This document shows positions 38,111 through 50,909 of a stretch of 64,000 bases of DNA, piece by piece (position 1 is the first letter of the stretch; every line of letters begins with the position of its first letter). A program made the translations under genes and the position numbers. Below the pieces are notes generated by a model that was given only the letters and a program-made list of their open reading frames with translations, was not told the DNA's origin and searched no databases. The stretch comes from Plectrocnemia conspersa (taxonomy: Eukaryota > Arthropoda > Insecta > Trichoptera > Polycentropodidae). The stretch is taken from assembly GCA_009617715.1 (NCBI GenBank), contig VTFK01000205.1, forward strand, positions 62,001 through 126,000, given 5' to 3'.

Positions 38111-38623
38111 TTACGCGGTATCGAGTATTCATTATTTAGTGATAATCGTTGGATCTTATATTTGTATAGTTTGTTAATCTAACTTTTATTCTCTGTTTTA
38201 GCTGCGTATTATTTGTGCTGTATTAAAATTAAATAAATTATATAGTAATTTATATCATTTTATGTTTTATTTTTTTACACACTAAGAATAAGTTAATCAA
38301 AACATCTTGTGAGCATTTATATCTAGTTGTGTTTATCAAATAAGCAATCAAGAAAATTTATTTATTTAACAATATTTATTTAATATGCCTAAAACTATAG
38401 CACAATATCTTAGCCATTTATAATCCGATTCTTTACAGATACTATACGTGAAAAAATTGTTTTCACCATTTTTCCGTCTCCGTTTCACACTTAAATTATA
38501 TTATACATTATGTAAATATATAAACCGTTAAGAAACTATTGTATATATATAATAAATTATTTTTCGAGGATATTACATTGTCATAAACCGAATTAGTTAA
38601 TCTGCTGATTTTTTTCATAATAA

Positions 38624-41600
38624 TCATTTGCTCTCATCTGGCAATTTTGGTATATTTTGCGTTTTTGTGATATATGGGTTTGAGAGAACCTTTTCGCAAA
38701 TATACATTGCTCTAAGTTTACAGTTAGCATCGGCCAGATCTCCATTTCTAAGCATGCTACCACAATGCTCATTCCCTTGAAAATTATCAGGTTGCGATGG
38801 AGCCCATTTTTCATATCCACTTTCAGATAACAACTTTCCTGAAATTCGAAATATTATGTTAAACATTTAAAGTCAGTTTTTTTAATGAATGTATTCAACT
38901 CACCATTAATAGTCAAATAAGTTCCACTGTAGATTATATCATTAAATCCTACGTGTATGTGCCGCTTTTCGAAGTTACTCTTTAATCCGTATTCAGGATA
39001 TTTGGAGAATTCCTCAACTAAATAATCGGCTTCTGCTTGGCTATTAATTTGTACAAGCTCAGACTCTTCGGCTTTGCAAATTTTAAAAGCATCTCGCCAA
39101 TTCGCTGGCAATTTATGAAATTTATAGCAACTGTCCAAATTAGACACGAATTTGTAATCTGAAATAAATGAAATATTTAATTTTGTCTATTTACTTTTCG
39201 GACTTTAAACTATTAGTAAATTTATTGATGCAAGCGAAACTTATTGCAAATTGGTAATTCAATTCTGATGTAAATAATTGAAGTCGTATGTATTACATTT
39301 AGTCAGTCAGCTTCAGAAAATGTAAAGTAAATATTATTTTTTATCTTATTTTCATGAAATGTGTTTATGTTTATATTATGTATTTGTTATATATATATGA
39401 TACATATGATATATATAAGTGTACAGAGACAGCAAACTTTGAACTCTTCCATCTATTTTTTTCAGATCTAATAAATTATTTTATTAATTATTTTATATGT
39501 GTAATAAATTATTAATACGGTCAAACTTTTATAGAATGATCTAAATCATCGGATATTGATAATATAGACTAAAACAGAATGGAGTGTAAATTTTTGTGTT
39601 ATCGAAAAGAATACAAATATGTCGACAGCACACGAATTTTTAATTACAAAGCATTTTTTCGCGAGAAAAAAAAAATGAGGCTGTAATAAAGCTCATTTTT
39701 TTAATATTAAATAAAAGCTATTTACCGATAGTAAATTAATAAGGTCATGTTTGATTCTTACAGTTAAAGAAATGTGCCTGAAAAAATATGTTTATTGCAA
39801 TTTAACAGTATTTCGATGAAAACCGTTGTGCATATTGTGAGTGACATCAATAGGCAATTGAATAGCAAATAAAATGATGCAAATGTTTTTAAGAAGTTTC
39901 CAAATTTTTTTAACTCATGACACCCTTTCTAAATCCATTTTAAGCGCTAATAATTAAAGATTTAGTTAAAATTAATAAGATTAACTACCCATTTTTAGAG
40001 TTTTCTGCAAACAGATAGTTACTAAGTGAGTTTATGCTTTGCACCATATTGTTTATTCGATGAGTCAGTGCTATATATGTATTGGCTATCATGGATAGTC
40101 TGCATCGAACAACTACAGACGAAAATATATTTAATGTGTCACCTAAAATGTGTCACGATCAGATGGTGGTCAAAATATACGCAGAACAGGTTATGGTTCA
40201 GATGGAAAAAAATACAAAGTATTTAAACTCTCTGATTATTCATTGTATTATTCACCAGCAAGTACTTTGTGGGAAACATATCAATCTAGCATGTGTTATT
40301 GAACCAGTTCTTGTGAACATACCGTCGTTAATTTCGTGACCCTTTTTTATTAAAAATATTAGCCAAATATTCTGACTTGCTCTATTATAGAGCAGTAAGA
40401 TGGATGTCGTGGTAAATTTTTTGATCTCAAAGGAACGATATAAATTTTTTCTTGAAAAAAAACCACCCTATTTTATTATTATCGAATTCTAAATGGCTTT
40501 AAAAATAACCATTGCTGCAGATATTATAATATTTTTAACGAGTTTAACTTAAAACTTAACTACTTGGAAAAACAGTGCTCATAAATTAATTTTTTCTTCA
40601 TAACCTGCGGAGATATTTACGATTTAGCCCTACACAAAATAATTCTTCCGACCTTTGTTCTAAATTGCAAGATATTCTATTTAACGACGTTTTTTATAGG
40701 AACATTTACTATCAAACTAATAGAAGAAAAAATATATACAGATTTACCATTATCACTTTAAGATTTTGTATATGCATATACACAACATAAACTTACTAAA
40801 ACATAAATAAATTAGATAATTCATAAACACATTTTTTTTGTACAGCATTGAACTGAGTTTCACAGTATTATACAAGCAGACTCGAAAATGCTTTAAAAAA
40901 AGTTGCGAATAAAAATAAAAAAAATACATTGCTTCAATTCGAATCTGGCCATCAACTGAACATATGTATATAAAGTGTTGGGAAGTTCAGGTTCTTTTTA
41001 TTGTACATTCACAATTTTACTGAACCATATATTACTCTTTACACCGGTAATTTTATTAATAATAAGAAAATTTAGTTTACACATTCATATTAATTGTGAA
41101 ACAATTACCAGCAACTTAGCGATGTAATATAAGTTTATAGTACTATTAATTTTCTATAATTAGACTCAATATAAGATCTAATTACATACTTAGTATAAGT
41201 CTAACCTTCGTCGTATGTTTCACATTCGTCATTTCGCGTCAATCCTTTCAATAGCCTTTTGCATACAAAGAATCTTAAATCGTTACAAGATACATCATTG
41301 TTAATTCCGTCACGTCCTATTATAACGCAATTTTCGCCATCGCCAACATTGTTTGGTTCACCAGCACCCCAATTGATATATAGCTCGTCGATTGATGTAC
41401 CTTGAAACATTTAAAGTAAATATAAATATGACTTTTTAAAAATAATTACGTTTTAAAATGAAATACCGTCTAAGGTTATAAAATCGCCCTCGTTGAATAT
41501 GTCGTGAGCTGCTATCCAAAAATGGTCCATTTCTGTACTTGCTATTTTCTCAATTATTGTTTTCCACTCTTCAGCTGAACTCGGAAAAATCAACTCACTT

Positions 41601-41828
41601 CCTTCAGCGTTACACGTAGCTACTGCATCCGAAAAGCTTTGTTTTACTCTATGAGCTTTGTAAAATGCCTTCTGAGTATTTATATATTTATAATCCTGCC
41701 TAAAATACTCTAAAATTCGATTTTATTAAAGGTAAGTTATTTTATAATGTAGTTCATATTAAAGACTTACCATTGTCGCAGTTACACAAGGTTGTGCCAA
41801 GGCAGAGGAAAATTAAAATTCTCAACAT
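38624..41828 (-). CDS. Secreted dual-CTLD lectin (lectin H)
   Basis: Exons 41828-41771, 41709-41467, 41400-41206, 39158-38904, 38838-38624 (TGA); GT-AG, phase 1; 966 bases, 321 residues. Signal peptide MLRILIFLCLGTTLCN. CTLD1 (about 20-155): FYKAHRVKQSFSDAVATC, HFWIAAHDIFNEG, GEPN and NNDVSC. Exon 2 has no internal ATG and is easily missed. Linker CETYD. CTLD2 (about 166-300): LDSCYKFHKLPANW, IHVGFNDII, QPDN and LADANC, where the usual Asn of the WND-like motif is Ala. Tail end KLPDESK. Intron 3 is 2.0 kb of AT-rich DNA with no element recognised. The promoter has the shared AAAACTGGTTTT motif. Confidence 0.9.
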
Positions 41829-41912
41829 CGCAGATTTTGACACAATACCGCCACTCTTCAATAATAAACGTGGAATAAAGATTCAGGTAGGAGCGATGCA
41901 AATATAAAACTA

Positions 41913-41924
41913 AAAACTGGTTTT
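41913..41924. promoter_or_regulatory. Shared 12-base promoter motif, lectin H
   Basis: AAAACTGGTTTT on the + strand, 85 bases before the start codon of lectin H. It is one of four copies at nearly the same distance before lectins H, I, J and K. ACTGGTTT fits the insect Grainyhead consensus (ACYGGTT). Confidence 0.6.
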
Positions 41925-42369
41925 ATACTAACTTGTACAACTTATGAATCAAGCGGAGTGTATGTTACAAAGTATTTTTATACTTATCTGAATTAATTAC
42001 AGGGAAAAACAATTAAGATTTATTAACACTCGATTTATGTATTCTATTATTCACTACTTAATTCACCACTTACTTAATTAAATTTATATTAACAATTATG
42101 TTAGCTCTAAATTTTAATTATGAATGTAGTTGGCCTTTGCCAGCCAAGCACATTTCAACTGGAATCTTAATAGAATTTGACTCAACAGCCAATTTAAGAT
42201 TAGAGAAGACAGGGGACTACAGATAAACATACTACCGGCACACAAAACATTATTGTTTCAATAACCGTATGAATTGCGTAAATAAGACTTCTGCGTCTAA
42301 TTTAAATTATTGTTTACATTAAACTTTATTTGTATATGTGTATTTAAAACTAAGTACTCGTTATTATTG

Positions 42370-42680
42370 GAGAGAATTTAAAGATAATTCTAAGATATCT
42401 TCATAAGGAGTGCCTATTGGTCGTATTTGGATCCTAGTGCATTTTTTAGGAGCGTTTGAATACAATTCATTGCATTCTTGGCTTAGCGTCTACTTAATGA
42501 AGCACTTTTTAAAGTTGCAAAGGGGCGGTGTCGACAATCCGTAAATTTTCGGCTTTCGGTTGCGCGCTTTAGAGTGCCCTGGATAGTTGCGATCACGTCC
42601 CTGATTCTTACCATGTCAGCATGAGCCAACAAGCTTGCCAAACACAATGATGTTTTCAGCGATATCTTTATTTTCGGTTT
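42370..42680 (+). mobile_element. Non-LTR retrotransposon fragment, second copy
   Basis: Colinear with 8870-9140: gagagaattta, then tatct-ca-aaggag, then cttttaaag, then gagcc/gcttcccaatga-like DNA. It is more decayed than the copy at 8690, has no readable frame, and holds only the last part of the element. It lies in the spacer between lectins H and I. Confidence 0.6.
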
Positions 42681-42956
42681 GCATCATAATGGTTTTTATT
42701 TATTTTTTGTTACTGGTCATCATAACGCACTGAAAATAAACCTGTTAAGTCACGGTGGCCAGATTTATAATAAAAAAAGAGTTATAGCGCATATGTATTA
42801 AGGATTGGAATCTCCGTATATTGATAATAAAAACTTTTATTTAATTTATACATATATATCAGCATGCATAGACAGCATATTGGAATTTAAAAATATCACT
42901 TAGTTTCTTAGGTCACCAAAATATGATGTTATATATTATATTTATTTAAAATAACA

Positions 42957-45426
42957 TCATCGTTTATTCTCATCTGGTAATTTTGCTATCGGTGATCCTG
43001 TAGTATGTGTTTTTATGTTATGTATCGAATTTGTGAGAACCTTTTCACAAACAAACATAGCTCTCAGTTTACAATCGACATCGTCCAGTTCTCCATTTCT
43101 GCGCATGCTACCACAATGCTCATTCTCTTTGTTATCATCAGGTTGCGATGGAGCCCAATTTTCGTATCCAGTTAGATATAATAACTGACCTGAAATTGAA
43201 AAAAAATATTGTTTAGATACACAATCGGTTTAATCGAATAAATCTGTTTCGCGTACCATATATTGTAAGATAAGTTCCATGATTAATTAGATCGTTGAAG
43301 CCCACGTATATATATTCTTTTTGAAAGTGACTCTTGAGAGTAATCTCTGGATACTTGGAAAATTCTTCGATTAAATAATTTGCTTCATCTTGACTATTAA
43401 TCACCACAAGATTAGACTCTTCGGCCTTGCAGATCTTATATGCATCTCGCCAGGTCATTGGTAACGTATGAAATTTATAGCAACGGTCTAAATATGGTAC
43501 GAACTTATATTCTGAAATATTGTTACATAAATATTTAATAAAATTAATAACATATGTGAAAGTTAAAATTGATTTAAATCGTGACCAAAAATTGTCTCTA
43601 GAGATGTCGCTTACTAACCATATGACAAAATTTAGTGATTTCAGAAGGCAACCGGCAAAGAAGCAATGTTCTGTTTTTAGTATTTTTCCTTCAATCAACC
43701 ACCACCGTTTTATTTTATATTCTTATTTTTTATTTAATTGTAACTAGGTTAAAAGGTTATAAACCATTAAAATGTATAGTAAATATTTTTGGTATGTTTT
43801 TAAAATGTTTCATATTCTTAAAATAAACGTTTCATAAAAAAAAGTTATTTTATCAAAATTGATTTTCTTTTACTTTAAAAATAAAATGGTAATTAAAATT
43901 ATTGTTTTAAAATAATATTTATATGCTAACAAATAAATGCGTAAATAAATTAACCTTTTAACATATATCTAGGTAAACCATAACACATACGTAATAAAAT
44001 GCGATAAATGTGTTTACTGCATAAAAATATATTTTAATTAATATTTTTAATTTTCAATAATAAAATCATAATATTAGTTAGTATAAGTTGATTAATAGCA
44101 TTAGAAATTAATAACTATTTATATATAACTTGCACAGATATGCATAATACAGTGATTGAGTCACAAATATATTTTCATTGCCATTTTATTGAAATTAAAT
44201 CAGAATACGATTTCAATTGTAGATTTCTACTAGACGAAATATAATTTATCTAACAGGTGCTAGTAAAATTATTACTAATTACCACTAGCAAACTTCGTTT
44301 TAAAAAAATAATTGTAAGGCAACACATCATCTGTCACAAACAAAATGTCCCGAACGTAAATTATAAATCAATTACTTGATACATTTTTAATAACCATGTT
44401 AGTGAAATTATATTTAATTTAGTAAAAATATAACTTGCGAATTCATTTTATTTCCAAGCTCAAACTAACAAAATGAAATGTAGTTTCTTAACTTTCATTA
44501 CTTTAAGTTTAACTTTAAACATTAAATGAAAATTTGATATGATATGATTTTAGAAAAACTATTCTCATCGCGTAATCTATGGCATTCTACTACAATACAT
44601 AAATTGATAAAAAAAATATTTAAAATATTGTTCTGGTTATATTTTAATCCTTAAATATTTCTCGATAATAACTTAACAATTGATACAACTAACAATATAT
44701 TTGTTATATTTACCTTGTTGGTTCAAGGTAGCATTAAAGTCACACATATGTGTTCTAGATACAAAGTAAAGCCTTAACGACAATAATGTTATAATATTCC
44801 AACCTGTATCATATGTTTCGCAGTCGGGGTTCTGCGTTAATCCTTTTAATTCCCTCTTGCATATTAAAAAAATTTTTCTGTTGCAATTAATATCGTTGCT
44901 CAATCCACTACGTCCCGTCTCAACACAATTTTCATCATTATTAACATTATTCGGTTCTCCGGGAGACCAATTGATGTAATGCTCGTCGACAGAAGTACCT
45001 TAAAGTATTCAAAGTATAATTTTCTAAGAACTAGTAATTTTAATATTTATATTAAATTAAATACCGTCTAAAGCGACAAAGTCGCCTTCAGAAAATATAT
45101 CATGAAGAGCTACCCAAAAAAATTCCATGTCTTTACGAGTTGTTAGGTCAATTACTCCAGTCCATTCACTGAGTGATGTTGGCAAAAACAGCTGACTTCC
45201 TTCAGCTTTGCACGTGGCTAACGCATCAGAAAAGTTTTGCTTCACATTGTGCGCTTTGTAAAATGCTTGTTGGCCTTTGTCAAATTTATAATCTCGCCTA
45301 AAAAACTCTAAAATGCGATTTTTTCCACATGTTTATAGATAGATAGCATCATAAAAAAATAGACTCACCATTGTTACAGTAACACGAGGTTATGCTGAGA
45401 TAAATAAAATACAAATATTTTAGCAT
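42957..45426 (-). CDS. Secreted dual-CTLD lectin (lectin I)
   Basis: Exons 45426-45369, 45307-45065, 44998-44804, 43511-43257, 43189-42957 (TGA); GT-AG, phase 1; 984 bases, 327 residues. Signal peptide MLKYLYFIYLSITSCYC. CTLD1 (about 20-155): FYKAHNVKQNFSDALATC, FWVALHDIFSEG, GEPN and SNDINC, mannose-type. CTLD2 (about 166-300): LDRCYKFHTLPMTW, YVGFNDLI, QPDD and LDDVDC, galactose-type with Asp in place of Asn. Tail end KLPDENKR. The exon lengths 58, 243, 195 and 255 equal those of lectin H, so the two are recent tandem duplicates. Intron 3 is 1.3 kb. Confidence 0.9.
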
Positions 45427-45512
45427 CGTTGATAACACGGCACCGCGACGCATCGGTTATAGACGTATACTGAAGTAGTGGTATTAATGTAAGAATTGTT
45501 TATTTCCAGGCG

Positions 45513-45524
45513 AAAACTGGTTTC
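45513..45524. promoter_or_regulatory. Shared 12-base promoter motif, lectin I
   Basis: AAAACTGGTTTC, one base from the lectin H copy, 87 bases before the ATG. A minus-strand TCAGT initiator-like word lies between (45469-45473), about 40 bases downstream of the motif. Confidence 0.6.
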
Positions 45525-45529
45525 GTGCC

Positions 45530-46597
45530 GGATAAAGTGGTGTGTGTTTTTTTATATTATATTATCGTTACGCGTTTTTCCATTATAATTACACTCCATA
45601 TGTTTTTAATAATTTAGTTTAATATTTATACATTTCTTATTTATTTTAATTTTTTTTTTTTAATCAAATTTTTTGGATTTTATAAATCTTACAACTACTT
45701 ATGACGCGTATTTTATATGATACATATTTATTGCTTATTATAGAGTAGTGTCACAAATATCCCAAATTAATATATTGCTTTTATAATTGCCATAAATTTT
45801 CCATTTACTCCAATCCAATTAGTATACAAAACTACTTTAATTAGTAATTAAATGCTTTTAAATAAAAAAAATACAAACTAAAAAACTTAAAATAATGTAA
45901 TTAGAATCTAATTTTAGTATTGCTTTGATTGCTCTTAAAAAATTTTAAATCCTTAAAATTTGTCTGTCTGGCATCATAATTATTAAAAAATGGTTTTTTT
46001 CGTCTTTGAATACATCAAAACTTTTATTTTGACGATGATAACAAACGATATTTAGACATCTTATAAATTACCTGTATTAAATCATCTATATCAGTATATG
46101 CCACAGCTTCCAATTTTTACAAACATATATTCGCGCGTGCTAGAGCCGAGTCACAAGAAGAAAGTCGTATACCTCGCACGAAAATACGATTGTATGTTGT
46201 TTTTGTTTCTACCTGCGCTGCAATAAAGATTTTTATTGGGAAACTGCAGCGTAACGGCATACTTTGGCGAGTTTATCAGAGGTCGATAGCAATATTGCAC
46301 GTATTAAATTAAAAACATTTTAAAAATTAATAAAATATTTTTTTCATACTGCTAAAAATTACATACATATAATAAACATTAATTTACATATGATACATAC
46401 AAAATATCTATGAATAGAAAATTTACATAAAAAATATATATATATTAAAAACAATTAAATACATTTAAAAAATAAAAATTCAAAACAAGTATAAAGTAAA
46501 AATACTAAATTTTTTAAGTCATATATTTATGAAAATCTACAAAAAAATAATAAACAAACAATAGTTGTAGCTTCGATGTTTTCGGTTATTACAGCAA
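45530..46597. other. Spacer, no gene recognised
   Basis: Mostly AT-rich. The part 46130-46290 has more G and C (gctagagccgagtcac, ctgcgctgcaataaag), which suggests an old insertion, but there is no known domain. Confidence 0.5.
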
Positions 46598-47005
46598 ACA
46601 TTTGTACAGCGAACTGTACAAAGTGACTCTTATGAATATCTCCTTCTGGAAGGCGTCAGTGCTTGTCATTGAGAGCGTGTCCTGAAGGTGATTAATCATA
46701 CAGGTAGCGAGGCATAAATCTGAGGTTGAAGGAGTCCGTTCAGCGAAGAGGTAGTCCGAGGTCGAAGATGATCTCACTTACAACACTAGACCCAAATACC
46801 ATCCCCCACAAACACAAACGCCCACAACCTATCCTAACCCGCCAACTACCAATCACATCCCCACCCATTCCCCTAAATACAGTCCAACCACAACTTTAAT
46901 TTAACAATCATCAATAATCAAACTAGGAGCACCAAAAAAACATCAGCGTCAAAGATCAAGGTGTGACCTCAGATTCGTGTATGATGCATAAGAGTCGCTA
47001 CACAA
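46598..47005. mobile_element. Possible insertion with a G-poor core
   Basis: The ends share inverted words: gtgactcttatg near 46620 with the reverse complement of cataagagtcgc near 46990, and aaatctgaggtt near 46710 with the reverse complement of acctcagattc near 46970. The core 46786-46900 is rich in A and C and almost free of G on the + strand. There is no coding frame. The layout suggests a non-autonomous element, but the class is unclear. Confidence 0.4.
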
Positions 47006-48857
47006 TTATCTTTCTTTTGTACAAAATCAATCGCATAATTGTGAAGACAATTTCGCACAAAATAAATTTAAAAAAAATATATATGTAATATCACAGTAAC
47101 TGATTGTTAACTTCTACTGTATGATTATGTTAGTTCAGCGTCCGTGTGTTTTGGATTAAGAATGGAAGCTGTGACGTTCACTGATCTATATGATTCAATA
47201 ATTTTATATTTTTTGTCCCCTAGATTTGTTAGAAAACAACGTATGACATGTTTATAATCAATGATGAAAAAATGCATTTAGGTTAATAATTTATTTCTGT
47301 TATTATTTATATTGTTCTGTAAAAGTTTTTTGCTTTTTTTTCTTAATTATTTTTATGTTTTATTACTATAAGTCTTATTTTATTAATCTAATTTTCTCTT
47401 GTCAATTGAAAAATGATTTTAAACCAACAATTTGTACTTAATTTTATCATATGGTATATATGTATTTTCATACATTTTTATAAAAAAATAAATTTGAACA
47501 TTTTATTAAATTGAATATATGTACTATATTTAATTACAAATAGTCAACGATTTGCTTTAAAATAATTGCATAACAGTCTCAAATATTATTAGTATATTTT
47601 TATGATAAAAAACTGTTTAGATGTACCATATTTCCTGTAATTAATTTTAAATTGTGCCTTGTCTAGTAAATATTTGCGCTCAGCTATTCTTTTAAAATTA
47701 TAAAATACTTCTGTCGGTTATAAAAATAATTTAAAAAGTAAGCAAAGACACAGTTTTATTTTTTTATGCGTAATTTTAGAAAAAAATATTACTTTTTCAT
47801 CACAAAATGTAATTTACATCCTCCTAATATTTATACTTGCTTTTAGTTGGTCCATTACAGTGAATTCTTGGGCTATGAAAACTGTATATTATATATTGTT
47901 CTACAATGCACATATTTTTTGGTCAAGTTGTATTTTTATCGTATAAATTTACCTGTCATATTTTTATGCACCATGTTTATATTTGAGACTAATTAAAGCG
48001 AATTGCGGTTATAAATGGAAATACATTTTTTCTTGAGTAAATTTTCGATGATAAATAAACAGACACGAACTTATAGGTCAAAATGTTCAACCAAATTGAT
48101 GACAATAACATGATAAAGATGTAGTATATAACAAATCGGTCGTCAACATAGATAATGACTATTTATAAAAAAAAATTGAATAATATTATAATTTTTAGAA
48201 AGTCATTGATTTATTTAGAGTATGTTTTTATTCGCGAGTCAATCACTGCAGTTACTGGCAGATGGTTCATATGTATTTTTGCGTACTTATTTGCTATTGT
48301 AAATAAAAATATACATATGTTCGGCTGAAATTAGGCGGATAGAGTTTAAGTGAAATTTTTGCTTTGTATAATGCAACATCACATCAGCTTTGGGCAGTAT
48401 ATTCAATGAGAGCTTAATTAAAATTTTAAGAGGTTATCTTGACCCTAACAAACATTTGCAATAAAATTATTGCATGTCTTCTTTCTCATATTAAAAAGTT
48501 AAATTATAATAATATAAATAAATAAAAATAACCATTCACTGTAACGTATGTACAAATTTAGCACAATACATTATAGCAAGAACATAATTTATCTTTAAAA
48601 ACAAAAAATTATCTTAGGTCCATATATGAGATATCATAATTTACAAAAAATGTAGTTTTAGTTTTTTCAATTTATATTAATTTTTTTAATAAATAATTTA
48701 AATATTTTTAATTGTACAACTAAAAAAATGAAATTAACTTAAACATTAATAGTATACTCAAATGTGCATTTTTATTGCAATTTGTGATTTGACATGTTTT
48801 ATTACAAGTGTTCCATATATTAAAAACTTATATAGCGCGTAATCGCCTGTCAACGCA
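47006..48857. other. AT-rich spacer, nothing recognised
   Basis: About 1.85 kb of AT-rich DNA with no exon, no terminal repeats and no transposon domain seen. It ends at the stop codon of lectin J. Confidence 0.55.
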
Positions 48858-50796
48858 TCAAATGTCATCTGGCAATCCTGTTTTTGGTCTGAATTTTATA
48901 ATACGAATACCAGAGGATTTTTTTTCGCAAACAAACATTGCTCTAATATTATCACATTCAGCGTCGTTCAGCTCTCCGCTTCTATACATACTGCCACAGT
49001 GCTCTTTCCCTTGGTAATTATCCGGTTGTGATGGTGCCCATTTTTCATATCCAGATTCAGATAGCGTTTCTCCTAAAATTTAATTTAAAATTTAAAAAAA
49101 TAAAAAAAATACAAACCAGACTTTTATATAAATATTATTTTTATACCTTCAATCGTTAAATATGTTCCAGGGTTGATTAAGTCGTCGAAGCCTACATGAA
49201 TGTATTTCTTCTCGAAATTTCTTTCTATACTCTTCTCAGGATATTTGTCTAATTCCTCAACTAGATAATCTGCTTCGGCTTGACTGTTGATTATCACAAT
49301 CTTTGACTTTTCAGCTGCGCAAATTTTATGAGCATCCCGCCAACTCCTTGGTTTCGAATGAAATTTGTAGCATCGTTTTAAATTATCCACATATGTGTAG
49401 TCTGGAATGCATTAAATTTAAAATAAAATATTAGCATTTTATCTATAAATTAGTTTAATTATAGAAATAAAATAGGTAAAATCGTTTCGTAAATATGTAC
49501 AAGTAAAGCACAGAGCAACCGCAAATTATTCTATCTTAGTCAAAATAACTTAATTAAGAACACCACAAATTAATATTTCATGATGTCGGGTTAATCAATT
49601 TAACACCATTCTATTAAAAATTAAGCCCCCACTAATGGATTAAATTGGTGGGTCTAAAAATCCAGCAACCTTTTACCCCAATTTAGAATCTGAAAATTAT
49701 GCTATTAAATCATTAACTGCGAAGAGAAAATCAGTCGGCATTTGATAAACAAAGATAAGTTTTAATTTTTTTTTTGTAAAATAGGACACCACCGTGAGAA
49801 ACTAATTTTTCAGATTAAGTATTTGACAAAAAACTTTTTCTTGAGAAACGATAGCAATGATGAAATGAATATCTCTCGAACTGACTGTGTTAACGCAAAT
49901 ATAGTATAATATTACGACACATTTTGTACTGAATATATTAAGCTTTTTTAGTATGTATATAAATGCTTGCAATATATTAAAGAAAATTATAGTTCTATGT
50001 ACGATTTTGTGTACAACAATAAAAAAAAATATTTTACGTCATTGATCCAATAATTTTGCAGTAAAATTATTTTAGAATGCTGCAGGTGCTTATTATGATA
50101 TAACTTACTTAGTATATAAGTCCATTAATAATCTAACCTGGATCGTATGTTTCGCAGTCATTGTTTACTGTTAATCCTTCTAAAAATCTCCTACATACAA
50201 CTTGTCTTAAACTATCACAAGCCACATCGTTGTTAGTTCCCCAACGTGCCATAACTAGACAATCTTCGCCGTTATCAAAGTCGTTGGGTTCACCTTTGTC
50301 AAAATTTGTATACACATTTTCAATGGATGTACCTATTATATGTATATTAAAAATAAATTATTATAAGCAAATAAATTAATATAAAGATACAAAACTGACC
50401 ATCTAAAGTAACAAAAATATTTTCGGCGAATAAGTCGTGCGCTCCTATCCAAAACCAGTAAGTTTCTGGCAGTAATATTTTCTCCACGATTGAATTCCAT
50501 TCTTCGGCAGACTTTGGTAAAATCAAATGACTTCCTTCAGCTTTGCATAATGAAACTGCTTCAGAAAAGTTTCGTTGTATCCTATGCGCTTTGTAAAATG
50601 CCTTGTGTTCATCAAGGTACGTGTAATCAGGTCTAAATGAAACTAAAATTAATTCAAAACACTTTTACTATTATTTAAATCAAAGCATAGTTCCAAATAT
50701 GTTACCATACGCACTTGCAGATGATGGTGTATTAGAACCAACACAGATACAAGACCTTATCGCAAAACAGACGAAAAGAAAACATCTTAACATCAT
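48858..50796 (-). CDS. Secreted dual-CTLD lectin (lectin J)
   Basis: Exons 50796-50706, 50642-50400, 50332-50138, 49401-49147, 49072-48858 (TGA); GT-AG, phase 1; 999 bases, 332 residues. There are two successive ATGs; the first is used here. Signal peptide MMLRCFLFVCFAIRSCIC. CTLD1 (about 31-165): FYKAHRIQRNFSEAVSLC, WFWIGAHDLFAEN, GEPN and NNDVAC; the Trp normally found before the GEPN is Phe (TNFDKGEPN). CTLD2 (about 177-310): LKRCYKFHSKPRSW, IHVGFDDLI, QPDN and LNDAEC. Tail end GLPDDI. It has the same exon lengths as H and I apart from a longer signal exon. Confidence 0.9.
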
Positions 50797-50890
50797 GTTA
50801 AATTAAACTTCCACGAACACTATCGACACAAGACAGGCAGAGACTAAAGATACAACGCGACGTTAGTACAATGTGGTTGATATTGCAACA

Positions 50891-50902
50891 AAAACTGGTT
50901 TT
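50891..50902. promoter_or_regulatory. Shared 12-base promoter motif, lectin J
   Basis: AAAACTGGTTTT, identical to the copy before lectin H, 95 bases before the first ATG. Confidence 0.6.
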
Positions 50903-50909
50903 ACTTAAA

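Noticed and set aside
40082..40339. 85-residue open frame on the + strand in intron 3 of lectin H
   Set aside because: No recognisable domain and no sign of splice sites or promoter; could be old transposon debris.
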